From positions 1 through 23,247 of the forward strand of contig DYMC01000010.1 of NCBI GenBank assembly GCA_020721745.1: DNA of 23,247 bases, given 5' to 3'. The translations under genes were made by a program, and so were the position numbers. The first letter of the stretch is position 1, and each line of letters opens with the position of its first letter. Of the stretch, positions 7,594 through 15,463 are shown piece by piece. The DNA is from Lentisphaera sp. Lineage in GTDB: Bacteria; Verrucomicrobiota; Lentisphaeria; Victivallales; GWF2-50-93. The notes beneath the pieces were generated by a model. The model was not told the DNA's origin, made no database searches, and saw nothing but the letters and a program-made list of their open reading frames with translations.

Positions 7594-9252
7594 CTAAAAT
7601 GATATCGGGAGCTTGATGGAGAAAAGGCTTCCCTTCCCAGGAATGCTTTCGACGGAAAGCCTCCCCTTGTGGGCGCTGACTATCGCCCTTGCCAGGCTTA
7701 GCCCGAGTCCATTGCCGGGCTTTGAACGGCTTGTGTCGGCGCGATAGAAGCGATCGAAAATGTGATCAAGGTCTTCAGCGGCTATTCCGCATCCTGTGTC
7801 CTTGACGAATATCTCCACCATGTCCGTTCCGGCAAGAAGACCAAGCTCCACCTTGCCGCCGTTGGCGGTGTATTTGATCGCATTGTCGAGCAGATTAGCC
7901 AGTGCGCGCTGCAGATATGGGATGTTCCCCCTTGTCTTCACAGGGGCTTCCGAAGGCATGCTCAGCTTAAATTCAATGTTCTTTTGTTCGGCCACGGGCA
8001 GGAAGAGGTCGAAAGCCCCGCGCAGCAGATTCTTGATGTCTACTTCGGCTTCATCCAATGGCAGAAGCTTCGCGTCGGCTCTGCTGATTTCCAGCATTGT
8101 GTTCATCATTCCGACCAGATTGTCGCATTCTTCCACGATGTCTCCCGCCATCTTGTGGTAGTCCGACAAATCTGGTTTCCCATTGACGGTCGTTTCGACA
8201 ATTCCCCGGATTCTGGTGAGCGGGGTCCGCATGTCGTGGGCAATGTTGTCCGTCACGCTCTCCAGGTTCGAGACAAGCAGTTGTATCTTTGAAATCATCT
8301 CGTTGAATGCGTCAACGAGAATTTTTATTTCCTCCCCCTCGTTTTTGCGGTGCCGCGCACGTTCGCTGAAGTTTCCCTTCCCGACTCTTGCCGCCGCCTC
8401 GCATATCCTGTCTATTCCGCCCATGGACCCGGCGGCGACCAGCCATCCCGTGATCACCGCGGGGAAGAGGGAGACGATGAAGACCAGGAGAAATACCGAT
8501 GAATAGTCTTTCAACAACCTGACTTCGTCCTTGAGCCTTACCCCGACCTCAAGAATATTCCCATCGTGCAAGACCCTCTGGCAAATCCGTATCTGCCTGC
8601 CTTCTCTGGCATAGGTGATGGTCTTGAAGACAGCAGCCTCGCCAACTCCCTCGAAAATCCCATGTTTGACCGGCTCCCCATTGTCGCCATGGCGAAGAAG
8701 AGATATATCCGAGTTGGCCAGGATTTTTCCGTCGGGACTTCTAAGGAGAAAAAAGATTTTTTTTGTGCCTTCGTATTTGCTTTCATCCGCGAAAACCGTC
8801 TCGATAAACTTCGTGTTGTTTTTCTCTTTTTTTTCGATCTCGACGACGTTGCCGCCTGCGTCAATCCGTATTTCGTAGATGAAATCGCCTGCCTCCCCGG
8901 TTATTTCATAGACGGTCTTGTTTTCCTTGACGATCAATTTCTTCTTCCTGATCTCAAGTCCCGGCACATTCCTGCACGCAATCGAGAGGATTTCCGGGGG
9001 GATTTCGGGAAGCGCATTGGTGACGGGATCTTCCTCGTCGTACTCGTATGCCTCTCCCTTCAAATATATGTCGCCTATCCTCCTGGAAAACGCCAGCAGC
9101 CTGGAATCCAACCTACCAGTGAGCTCGACGTGCAGAAAATAATATACGGTAAGGAAAATAAGCGCCGAGGATATCGTGAAAAGCAAGGCATACAGCGCCG
9201 CGACGCGGAATTTCAGTGTGAAAAATATCCTAGTCTTTGTCTTCAAGGACAT
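7594..9252 (-). CDS. CusS-like sensor histidine kinase with PepSY-like periplasmic domain
   Basis: A 552-aa membrane kinase. Layout from the ATG at 9252: TM1 about 16-40, periplasmic region 41-251, TM2 252-275, HAMP about 272-325, HisKA with DNIAHDMRTPL (phospho-acceptor His339), and HATPase with N-box NLLDNAIKYT (Asn457), DTGCGI and GNGLGLSL. The kinase core matches the heavy-metal sensor (CusS/CzcS) type. The periplasmic region is unusually long. Residues about 84-143 form a PepSY-like domain (EIPPEILSIAC, then NKTVYEITG, then YEIRIDAGGNVVEIE) resembling the lipoprotein at 2205-2534. A TTG at 9258 also opens the frame, but the ATG at 9252 has AGAGG 8 nt upstream. It overlaps the end of the regulator gene, so the pair is co-translated. 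Confidence 0.93.
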   Translation of the reverse strand: MSLKTKTRIFFTLKFRVAALYALLFTISSALIFLTVYYFLHVELTGRLDSRLLAFSRRIGDIYLKGEAYEYDEEDPVTNALPEIPPEILSIACRNVPGLEIRKKKLIVKENKTVYEITGEAGDFIYEIRIDAGGNVVEIEKKEKNNTKFIETVFADESKYEGTKKIFFLLRSPDGKILANSDISLLRHGDNGEPVKHGIFEGVGEAAVFKTITYAREGRQIRICQRVLHDGNILEVGVRLKDEVRLLKDYSSVFLLVFIVSLFPAVITGWLVAAGSMGGIDRICEAAARVGKGNFSERARHRKNEGEEIKILVDAFNEMISKIQLLVSNLESVTDNIAHDMRTPLTRIRGIVETTVNGKPDLSDYHKMAGDIVEECDNLVGMMNTMLEISRADAKLLPLDEAEVDIKNLLRGAFDLFLPVAEQKNIEFKLSMPSEAPVKTRGNIPYLQRALANLLDNAIKYTANGGKVELGLLAGTDMVEIFVKDTGCGIAAEDLDHIFDRFYRADTSRSKPGNGLGLSLARAIVSAHKGRLSVESIPGKGSLFSIKLPISF

Positions 9253-9907
9253 AGCCAAAACCTCTTGCGGTGTGTATCAGTTTTTTCTTGAAAGGCTTGT
9301 CTATCTTGTCCCTCAATTTGCATATCCTGACCTCGACGACATTCGTCTGCGGGTCGAAGTTGTATTCCCATACATTCTCCATGATCATCGTCTTGGAGAC
9401 TACCCTTCCGGCATTTCTCATGAGATATTCAAGCAGCGCATACTCCAGCGGCTGGATATCTATCCTTTCGCCGCCGCGATACACCTTGCGGGACAAGATA
9501 TCCATCGTCAAATCGCCCACTACGAGAGATGACGGTTCTGAAGATCCGGACGACCTGCGGACAAGCGCCTGGACGCGGGCGAGGAGCTCCGAGAATGCGA
9601 ACGGCTTGACAAGATAGTCGTCCCCGCCCTTCTGCAAGCCCCTGATTCTGTCGTCAACGGAACCTTTTGCGCTAAGAATGATAACCGGGGTTTTTATGTT
9701 TTTCCCGCGCATTTTTCCGATGACCGACAGTCCGTCAAGCCCCGGCATCATGATGTCCATTATCGCCGCGTCATATTTCCTGTTGAGAGCCTTGGACAGG
9801 GCGTCCTGGCCGTTGTCGCAATGCTCGACTATATAGGCGGCCTGCTCCAATCCCTTGACTACGAATGAAGCTGTCTTGGCGTCGTCTTCCGCAAGAAGAA
9901 TTTTCAT
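9230..9907 (-). CDS. OmpR-family response regulator, CusR-like
   Basis: A 225-aa DNA-binding response regulator. The receiver domain (1-115) has the acidic pair LLAEDD, phospho-acceptor Asp51 in AAIMDIMMPG, and Lys101 in DDYLVKPF. The run VDDRIRGLQKGGDDYLVKPF resembles the CusR/CopR heavy-metal subgroup. A winged-helix Trans_reg_C domain follows (about 128-223) with LEYALLEYLMRN, VEVRICKLRDKID and the terminal wing ARGFGYVLE. The ATG at 9907 is preferred to a TTG at 9919. It partners the kinase whose start it overlaps. Likely targets are the envelope and PepSY genes downstream, but no binding site was identified. Confidence 0.93.
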   Translation of the reverse strand: MKILLAEDDAKTASFVVKGLEQAAYIVEHCDNGQDALSKALNRKYDAAIMDIMMPGLDGLSVIGKMRGKNIKTPVIILSAKGSVDDRIRGLQKGGDDYLVKPFAFSELLARVQALVRRSSGSSEPSSLVVGDLTMDILSRKVYRGGERIDIQPLEYALLEYLMRNAGRVVSKTMIMENVWEYNFDPQTNVVEVRICKLRDKIDKPFKKKLIHTARGFGYVLEDKD

Positions 9908-9956
9908 GGTTGACAACAATACCTTCGGTGAGACGTGAAATCAAATGCGGGTGGGC

Positions 9957-9980
9957 AAAAAATCCCTGGAAATTCCAGAG
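9957..9980 (-). terminator. Intrinsic terminator of the ATP synthase operon
   Basis: On the minus strand CTCTGGA-ATT-TCCAGGG forms a 7-bp stem with one G-U pair, followed by ATTTTTT. It lies within about 30 bp after the atpC stop codon and before the response regulator gene. Confidence 0.65.
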
Positions 9981-9984
9981 CGGC

Positions 9985-10242
9985 TCAGCTTGTTGGTTCC
10001 GCCACAATCAGGCATCTGTTCTCTCTGAAGGACAGCAGTCCGCGCCCGATCTTGAATTTAGTCCTGTCGTCTTCCGTCCGCGCCACCTCGATGCAGCCCG
10101 GGGCAAGCAACGACAGGCAGTCCCTGTGCATGGCTCTTATCGAGAAGGCGCCCTGCGAATCTCGCGCGCTGCACTGCCAGGCATCCCCTTCGAAGAGGAT
10201 TCCGGCCGGAGAGACTATCTTGCATTTGAATCCAGATTTCAT
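9985..10242 (-). CDS. atpC: ATP synthase epsilon subunit, short form
   Basis: An 85-aa F1 epsilon subunit. It covers only the N-terminal beta-sandwich: FKCKIVSPAGILFEGDAWQ at the start, then GAFSIRAMHRDCLSLLAPG matching the usual GxxGILPxHxPLLxxLxPG block, ending in FRENRCLIVAEP. Typical bacterial epsilon is about 130-140 aa and ends in two helices that can insert into F1 and block hydrolysis; those are absent. The start overlaps the atpD stop by ATGA, fixing its identity and place as last gene of the operon. The missing part is not present in another frame downstream: a terminator follows at once. The beta-sandwich alone should still join gamma to the c ring. Confidence 0.88.
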   Translation of the reverse strand: MKSGFKCKIVSPAGILFEGDAWQCSARDSQGAFSIRAMHRDCLSLLAPGCIEVARTEDDRTKFKIGRGLLSFRENRCLIVAEPTS

Positions 10243-11663
10243 TTCTGCAGTTTTTTTGCCTTTTCAATGGCCTCGTCTATGTTGCCTACCATGTAGAAGG
10301 CCTGTTCCGGGAGCTCGTCGTGCTTGCCGTCGAGGATTTCGGAGAACGATCTTATCGTATCGTCCAGGGACAGGAATTTGCCTTTCATGCCTGTGAAGTT
10401 CTCAGCCACGGTGAAAGGCTGGCTGAGGAACTTTTGTATTTTCCTTGCGCGCTCGACGGTCTTCCTGTCCTCTTCGGACAATTCATCCATTCCCAGAATT
10501 GCGATTATGTCCTGCAGATTCTTATATGTCTGGAGGGTCTCCTGGACCTTTCTTGCGATACGGTAATGGTCGTTGCCGACTATCTCCGGCGCAAGCATGG
10601 TGGAGGTTGAAGTGAGCGGATCCACGGCCGGGTAAATTCCAATCTCCTGGATCGCGCGGCTGAGGTTGGTGGTGGCGTCAAGATGGGAGAAGGTCGTCGC
10701 CGGGGCCGGATCGGTGTAGTCGTCCGCGGGCACATATATCGCCTGCACCGATGTGACCGATCCGTTTTTTGTCGAGGTTATCCTCTCCTGCAGGTCGCCG
10801 ATGTCCGTCGCGAGGGTGGGCTGGTATCCGACTGCCGAAGGTATCCTTCCCAGAAGCGCGGAGACCTCGGAGCCCGCCTGCACAAAGCGGAAGATGTTGT
10901 CTATAAAAAGCAGGACATCTCTCTTTTCCTCGTCTCGGAAATATTCTGCGACGCTCAGGGCCGAGAGCCCGACTCTGGCCCTTGCGCCCGGGGGTTCGTT
11001 CATCTGGCCATAGACCAGCGCGGTCCGGTCGAGCACTCCGGACTCCTTCATCTCGCCCCATAGCTGCGTGCCTTCGCGTGTGCGCTCGCCGATTCCGGCG
11101 AAGACCGAGTAGCCCTGATATGCCTTCGCAATGTTGTTTATGAGCTCCATTATGAGGACGGTTTTGCCGACGCCCGCGCCGCCGAAGAGCCCTATCTTCC
11201 CGCCCTTCGCGTATGGCTCCAGGAGGTCTATCACCTTTATGCCGGTCACCAGGATCTCGTTCTTTGTGTTCTGGTTCCTGTATGCCGGGGGGGGGCGGTG
11301 TATGGGATATCTCTTGTCGGTCGCAATCTCCCCGCCGCCGTCAACCGGATTCCCGATTACATTTATTATCCTTCCGAGGACGGGGGCGCCGACCGGGACC
11401 ATGATTTGCTGTCCGGTCGAGAGTGCCTTCATGCCGCGGGACAGACCATCGGTGCTGTCCATCGCGATTGTCCTCACCACGCCCTCTCCGAGATGCTGTG
11501 CGGTCTCGAGGACAAGATCTGCGGCGCCATCCCTCCGGACGATGCATGCATTGTGTATTTCCGGGAGTTCACCGTCTTCGAACTTAATGTCTACGACAGG
11601 TCCCTGCACCTGGGTTATTGTCCCGTTTTTTTGTTTTTCCTGTTTTTCCGAAATGCTCGTCAT
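10239..11663 (-). CDS. atpD: ATP synthase beta subunit
   Basis: A 474-aa catalytic F1 subunit of normal length. It has Walker A GGAGVGKTV, the catalytic glutamate region GERTREG, Walker B LLFIDNIFRF, the GSEVSALLGRIPSAVGYQPTL block and the DELSEED loop intact, so it should be active. The usual GERTREGNDLYHEM is GERTREGTQLWGEM here, a conservative divergence. The stretch encoding HRPPP contains a C9 run in the coding strand that stays in frame. It is followed immediately by atpC. A 144-bp spacer holding a repeat element separates it from atpG. Confidence 0.98.
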   Translation of the reverse strand: MTSISEKQEKQKNGTITQVQGPVVDIKFEDGELPEIHNACIVRRDGAADLVLETAQHLGEGVVRTIAMDSTDGLSRGMKALSTGQQIMVPVGAPVLGRIINVIGNPVDGGGEIATDKRYPIHRPPPAYRNQNTKNEILVTGIKVIDLLEPYAKGGKIGLFGGAGVGKTVLIMELINNIAKAYQGYSVFAGIGERTREGTQLWGEMKESGVLDRTALVYGQMNEPPGARARVGLSALSVAEYFRDEEKRDVLLFIDNIFRFVQAGSEVSALLGRIPSAVGYQPTLATDIGDLQERITSTKNGSVTSVQAIYVPADDYTDPAPATTFSHLDATTNLSRAIQEIGIYPAVDPLTSTSTMLAPEIVGNDHYRIARKVQETLQTYKNLQDIIAILGMDELSEEDRKTVERARKIQKFLSQPFTVAENFTGMKGKFLSLDDTIRSFSEILDGKHDELPEQAFYMVGNIDEAIEKAKKLQK

Positions 11664-11693
11664 GGGGTCAATTCTCCGTGTTTTTGTTCAATC

Positions 11694-11806
11694 CGAGCTC
11701 ATTTCAAAATTGCCGATCAAAGGATCGCCAGCCCTATGGCTGGCTCTAGTGCCCCGAGCGCGTAAGTGCCTCGGGGCGTTCCAAGGACAATTTTGCAATT
11801 GGCTCG
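11694..11806. repeat. MITE-like inverted-repeat element, copy A
   Basis: A 113-bp element filling most of the atpG-atpD spacer. Its ends are CGAGCTCATTTCAAAATTG (11694-11712) and CAATTTTGCAATTGGCTCG (11788-11806), imperfect inverted copies of each other. Its interior GGATCGCCAGCC-TATGGCTGGCTCT matches the opposite strand of the element at 19972-20074. The right end stops one base before the atpG stop codon. No transposase is encoded; it is probably a non-autonomous element or dispersed RNA hairpin. Confidence 0.75.
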
Positions 11807-11807
11807 T

Positions 11808-12683
11808 TCAGTCCGACAGTGCTTCCTTGCCGGAGATTATCTCGCTAAGCTCCGTTGTTATCGTGGACTGGCGGGCCCTGTTTCTTTTTTGCGTGTATTC
11901 ATCTATCAGCCTGCCGCAGTTGCTGCTCGCCGAATCCATCGCCATCATTCTCGAATTATGCTCGCATACGGAGGATTCGACAAGCGCCCGGTGTACGTAG
12001 GAGCGGACGAACTCCCTTGTCACCGCATCTGCTATGTCTCCCCGTCCAGATTCCATCAGAGGATCGTATCCGGAAGGGGTTCCATGTCCGTCAAGGGCTT
12101 CATTTGGAAGCGGAAGGATCCTGGCTTTGACAGGTCTGCTGAGGACGGAAGTCAATCTTTTCGTATGAACCATCCATATTTCATGAAAGTTGCCGCTTGT
12201 GAAGTTGCGGATTGCCTCGTCGGCGATGGAATCCGCGAGCCGGAGCGGGTCTGGCGCACGTCCGATCTCGGCCGAACTTGATATCTTCACCCCTCGTCTA
12301 GCGAAATACTTGGCGGCCTTTCTTCCCATCAGGGAGAGGGAGCATTCCCATCCCTTGGAACGGATGTCGTCGCAAAGACTTTGCGCCACGTCCATTATCG
12401 CCGAATTGAACCTCCCGCAGAGGCCCCTGTCGGCGGAAATCACATATATGAAGCCGGCGCTGCACGAACTGTGGCCGTTCAGGAAAAGCGGGCGGCTGGA
12501 GGCTATGGCCGGAAGCGCATTCAAAAGCATGGCACGGGCGGCCGTCCACCATGGATCGGAGGATGCCGAGAGCTTTGTGAACTTCTGCATCTTCACGGTG
12601 GATATCATCTTCATCGAGGAAGTGAGCTTCATCGTGTTGCGAAGGCTCGCAATCTTTCCGTTGTATTCCCTTATTCCCTGCAT
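11808..12683 (-). CDS. atpG: ATP synthase gamma subunit
   Basis: A 291-aa F1 central-stalk subunit of normal length. The N-terminal helix (IREYNGKIASLRNTMKLTSS, then MKMISTVKMQKF) and the C-terminal helix (EHNSRMMAMDSASSNC, then YTQKRNRARQSTITTELSEI) carry the conserved gamma signatures. The middle contains ISADRGLCGRFN, the family's usual SDRGLCGxxN block. It follows atpA by 30 nt. The C-terminal sequence ends GKEALSD, and a repeat element lies directly behind the stop codon. Confidence 0.95.
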   Translation of the reverse strand: MQGIREYNGKIASLRNTMKLTSSMKMISTVKMQKFTKLSASSDPWWTAARAMLLNALPAIASSRPLFLNGHSSCSAGFIYVISADRGLCGRFNSAIMDVAQSLCDDIRSKGWECSLSLMGRKAAKYFARRGVKISSSAEIGRAPDPLRLADSIADEAIRNFTSGNFHEIWMVHTKRLTSVLSRPVKARILPLPNEALDGHGTPSGYDPLMESGRGDIADAVTREFVRSYVHRALVESSVCEHNSRMMAMDSASSNCGRLIDEYTQKRNRARQSTITTELSEIISGKEALSD

Positions 12684-12713
12684 TTCAAATCATCCTCCGC
12701 GGGATTTCCCCCT

Positions 12714-14909
12714 TCAAGATGTCCTTCTGCGAGTCCTCTTCGTGGCGAGGATCAGGCTCCGGAGCTCCTCCGCTCCGGATGCCCTCATCCATTCATCCGC
12801 AAATCCGGGACTCCCCGCAATCTGCGCTATCGCCGCGAGACAGACCAGGTGCGAACTGCGCATGTCTATGGTCCCGCCGAGGAAAAAGACGATGTGGGCA
12901 TGCTGGGCGTCCATTGACATCTTCACCCCGCTTCTGCATCTGGCAGGGAGCACCCAGAACTGCTTCTCCCCCTCGGAGATCATGTGCGGCACGGCCAGTT
13001 CCTGGGACATCGCCGTTGAAGCGAGTTTCTCCCTCGCCTCCAGTCTTGCCAGAATATCGTCCGGCCTCGATTTGATCCTCCCCGCCAGAATCGGCGCAGC
13101 GGCCTTGAAAAGCTCCTCTCTCGTCATCGGCCCGGCGAAATCCAGTATCTCGGTCTTGCCGATTATCTCGTCGAATATGTCGCTTCCATGGACATCCTGC
13201 TCCGCCTCCTTGAATATCTGTCCTATCTCCGCCTGCAGAGTGTCGGACGGCAGGCTCTTCTCGGCGAAGCGCTCCACGATGCGCAGAAGCTCGCTGCGGC
13301 TCGGCGTTCCGGCATGTGAGATTGCCGAGACGAGCCCCATGTTTATGCCGGCATCCACATCATCGAAGGAAATATCCGGATTGAAAACAGATTCGAATTC
13401 GGACAATATCTGCCGGGCCCTGGAATCAAGTTTCTCATTGAAAACCCCTTCCTTCCTGAGCTCGGAGACGAAATCCGGATGCTTCATGGTCAGATACTGC
13501 ACGAAATGCCTTTCATACGCCATGAGCTTCGCCGTCGGATACTTGTCAATCCATCCCCTTGTTCCAGCATAGAGAACCATTATCTGGCTGATTATGTCAA
13601 CCGGCCTGTATTGCCTCTGCTTGAGCAGTTCGGTGAGTTTCTCCCCTCTCGCAAGCTGCGCCTGCGTCGCCTTGTCCAGGTCGGAGGCGAACTGGCTGAA
13701 CGATGCCAGCTCCCTGAACTGCGCAAGCTCCAGCCGCAGAGACCCCGCCACCTGCTTCATGGCCTTTATCTGGGCCGAGCCTCCAACGCGGGAAACCGAA
13801 ATCCCGGCGTTTACCGCAGGGCGCAGCCCCGAGTTGAAAAGAGAGCTCTCGAGGAATATCTGTCCGTCCGTTATGGAAATGACGTTGGTCGGGATGTAGG
13901 CCGAGACATCGCCCGCCTGTGTCTCGATTATCGGAAGCGCAGTGAGCGATCCGCCCCCCTTCTCCCTGCTCATCTTCGCGGCACGCTCCAGAAGACGCGA
14001 GTGCAGGTAGAATATGTCCCCCGGATACGCCTCGCGGCCCGGCGGACGGCGCAGAAGAAGCGAAATCTGGCGGTATGCCTGAGCGTGCTTCGTGAGATCG
14101 TCATATACCACAAGCGCATGCCTGCCGGAGTCCCTGTAATGCTCCGCCATTGCACAGGCCGCATATGGGGCGAGATATTGAAGGGCCGCAGGCTCGCTGG
14201 CCGTCGCGCACACTACGGTTGTGTATTCCATCGCCCCGAATTCGCGGAGCTTCTCCACCACCCTCACCACGGACGAGCGCTTCTGGCCTATCGCCACATA
14301 AAAGCAGCGGACCGGCTCGCCCCCGCACCTGCCCTGGTTGATTATCGCGTCGAGCGCTATCGCCGTCTTGCCGGTCCTCCGGTCGCCTATTATGAGCTCC
14401 CTCTGGCCTCTGCCGATCGGGATGAGGGCGTCAATGGCCTTTATCCCCGTGAACAACGGTTCGCAGACGTTCTCCCTGTCCACTATCCCGGGAGCCTTCC
14501 TGTCTATCAGCATCTTCGATTTGACCGTGCCCAGCGGCTTGTCGTCCAGAGGCCTGCCGAGAGGGTCCACTATTCTTCCAAGAAGTTCGTCCCCGGCGGG
14601 AACCTGCGAGACAAGCCCCGTCCTCCGGACTATGTGCCCTTCCTTGACCATCGCATAATCATCAAGGACGATGACCCCTATGGAATCCTCCTCCAGGTTC
14701 ATCGCTATGCCGGCGACCTTCCCGGCGCCGGGAACCTCTATCTCGACAAGCTCGCCGGACATTGCCTTGTCAAGGCCGCTCACCTGCGCAATGCCGTCGC
14801 CGCATTGCATCACGACCCCGATGTCCGAGCTGTCGGTCTTCGCATCGAACGCGCTGATTTCACGTTTCAGCGCCGATATGATTTCTCCTGTGCGTATGTG
14901 CTTGTCCAT
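12714..14909 (-). CDS. atpA: ATP synthase alpha subunit fused to a C-terminal PTS EIIA type-2 domain
   Basis: A 731-aa protein against about 500-515 for ordinary alpha. Residues 1-511 are a complete alpha subunit: beta-barrel start, P-loop GDRRTGKT (175-182), arginine finger in SVSRVGGSAQ (Arg374) and the C-terminal helical domain. A linker of about 70 residues (512-583) leads to an EIIA type-2 domain (about 584-723): ILARLEAREKLAST, then LAVPHMI with candidate phospho-His642, then SSHL with His687. The 45-residue gap between histidines fits EIIAMtl/EIIANtr. No stop or frameshift separates the parts. Some glycines before the active His are replaced (STAMSQELAVPH for the usual STGIGxGIAIPH), so phosphorylation competence is uncertain. 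The ATG at 14909 has GGAG 8 nt upstream; an ATG at 14915 is closer than ideal. It lies between atpH and atpG. Confidence 0.93.
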   Translation of the reverse strand: MDKHIRTGEIISALKREISAFDAKTDSSDIGVVMQCGDGIAQVSGLDKAMSGELVEIEVPGAGKVAGIAMNLEEDSIGVIVLDDYAMVKEGHIVRRTGLVSQVPAGDELLGRIVDPLGRPLDDKPLGTVKSKMLIDRKAPGIVDRENVCEPLFTGIKAIDALIPIGRGQRELIIGDRRTGKTAIALDAIINQGRCGGEPVRCFYVAIGQKRSSVVRVVEKLREFGAMEYTTVVCATASEPAALQYLAPYAACAMAEHYRDSGRHALVVYDDLTKHAQAYRQISLLLRRPPGREAYPGDIFYLHSRLLERAAKMSREKGGGSLTALPIIETQAGDVSAYIPTNVISITDGQIFLESSLFNSGLRPAVNAGISVSRVGGSAQIKAMKQVAGSLRLELAQFRELASFSQFASDLDKATQAQLARGEKLTELLKQRQYRPVDIISQIMVLYAGTRGWIDKYPTAKLMAYERHFVQYLTMKHPDFVSELRKEGVFNEKLDSRARQILSEFESVFNPDISFDDVDAGINMGLVSAISHAGTPSRSELLRIVERFAEKSLPSDTLQAEIGQIFKEAEQDVHGSDIFDEIIGKTEILDFAGPMTREELFKAAAPILAGRIKSRPDDILARLEAREKLASTAMSQELAVPHMISEGEKQFWVLPARCRSGVKMSMDAQHAHIVFFLGGTIDMRSSHLVCLAAIAQIAGSPGFADEWMRASGAEELRSLILATKRTRRRTS

Positions 14910-14923
14910 CTGCATTTCTCCAT

Positions 14924-15463
14924 TCAGGTTGCCAGCGACCTTCTAAGCGCCTCCATCCTGCCCGATGCGCTGCAGTCGAACAAGACATCGTCGAAATAAA
15001 ATTTAAATCCCGCTATAAGATCAGGGACGGACGAGAATTTTATCCGGAACTTCCTATTGAAACGCGCCTCCAGCCTGCGCCCCAGCTCGTCCATGTCCGC
15101 ATTGGAAAGTCCGCACGCGGAGACAAGTCTCGCCTGCGTGATCTTGCGCCGCCCGTCGAGAACCACGGAGAACTCCGAACACAGCTCCGCGAGCAACGCG
15201 ATCCTCCCGTTTCTTGCCATCAGACGAATGAGATTTCCGACAAGAGTATCAAAGGAGGGGATCAGGCTGTTCTCCAGGACTTCAAGTTTCCTGGCGTCCG
15301 CGATCGTCCGCGAACGGATGAATCCGCCGATCGAGGCATCCGATTCCAGAATCTCCAGCAGGCATCTGATGTCCCTGGAGATGTCCTCCACCCGGCCGGC
15401 CTCCTCCGCGGACTCCATCAGAGCCTCGGCGTAGCGGGCGGCAATTTCACTTTTTGCATTCAT
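14924..15463 (-). CDS. atpH: ATP synthase delta subunit
   Basis: A 179-aa peripheral-stalk subunit of usual length. The N-terminal helical domain begins AARYAEALMESAEE, matching the family's ARRYAxALFExA start. LVGNLIRLMARNGRIALL matches the conserved NFLxLLxENxRL block, and the C-terminal domain has the expected beta-alpha pattern (KFRIKFSSVPDLIAGFKF). It overlaps the atpF stop by ATGA and ends 14 nt before atpA. It links the b subunits to the top of alpha, next to where alpha begins. Confidence 0.95.
   Translation of the reverse strand: MNAKSEIAARYAEALMESAEEAGRVEDISRDIRCLLEILESDASIGGFIRSRTIADARKLEVLENSLIPSFDTLVGNLIRLMARNGRIALLAELCSEFSVVLDGRRKITQARLVSACGLSNADMDELGRRLEARFNRKFRIKFSSVPDLIAGFKFYFDDVLFDCSASGRMEALRRSLAT

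Noticed and set aside
9985..10242. Epsilon shortened by a frameshift
   Set aside because: No continuation of epsilon C-terminal helices is visible in the other frames before the terminator at 9957-9980.
11285..11296. G-run in atpD considered as another frameshift site
   Set aside because: The beta-subunit frame is continuous through it (HRPPP) and matches the family on both sides.
13376..13390. Possibility that alpha and EIIA are two adjacent genes with an unseen stop
   Set aside because: The frame is open throughout, no ribosome-binding site with a matching start was found at the junction, and the EIIA N-terminal part continues directly from the linker.
12190..13572. 460-codon plus-strand open frame across atpG and atpA
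   Set aside because: Antisense shadow spanning two clear genes and the EIIA region; composition is Ser/Arg-rich and no motif is visible.
13479..14999. 506-codon open frame on the plus strand opposite atpA
   Set aside because: It is antisense to a well-conserved alpha subunit, rich in Arg/His/Leu as expected for a GC-rich shadow, with no recognisable domain.
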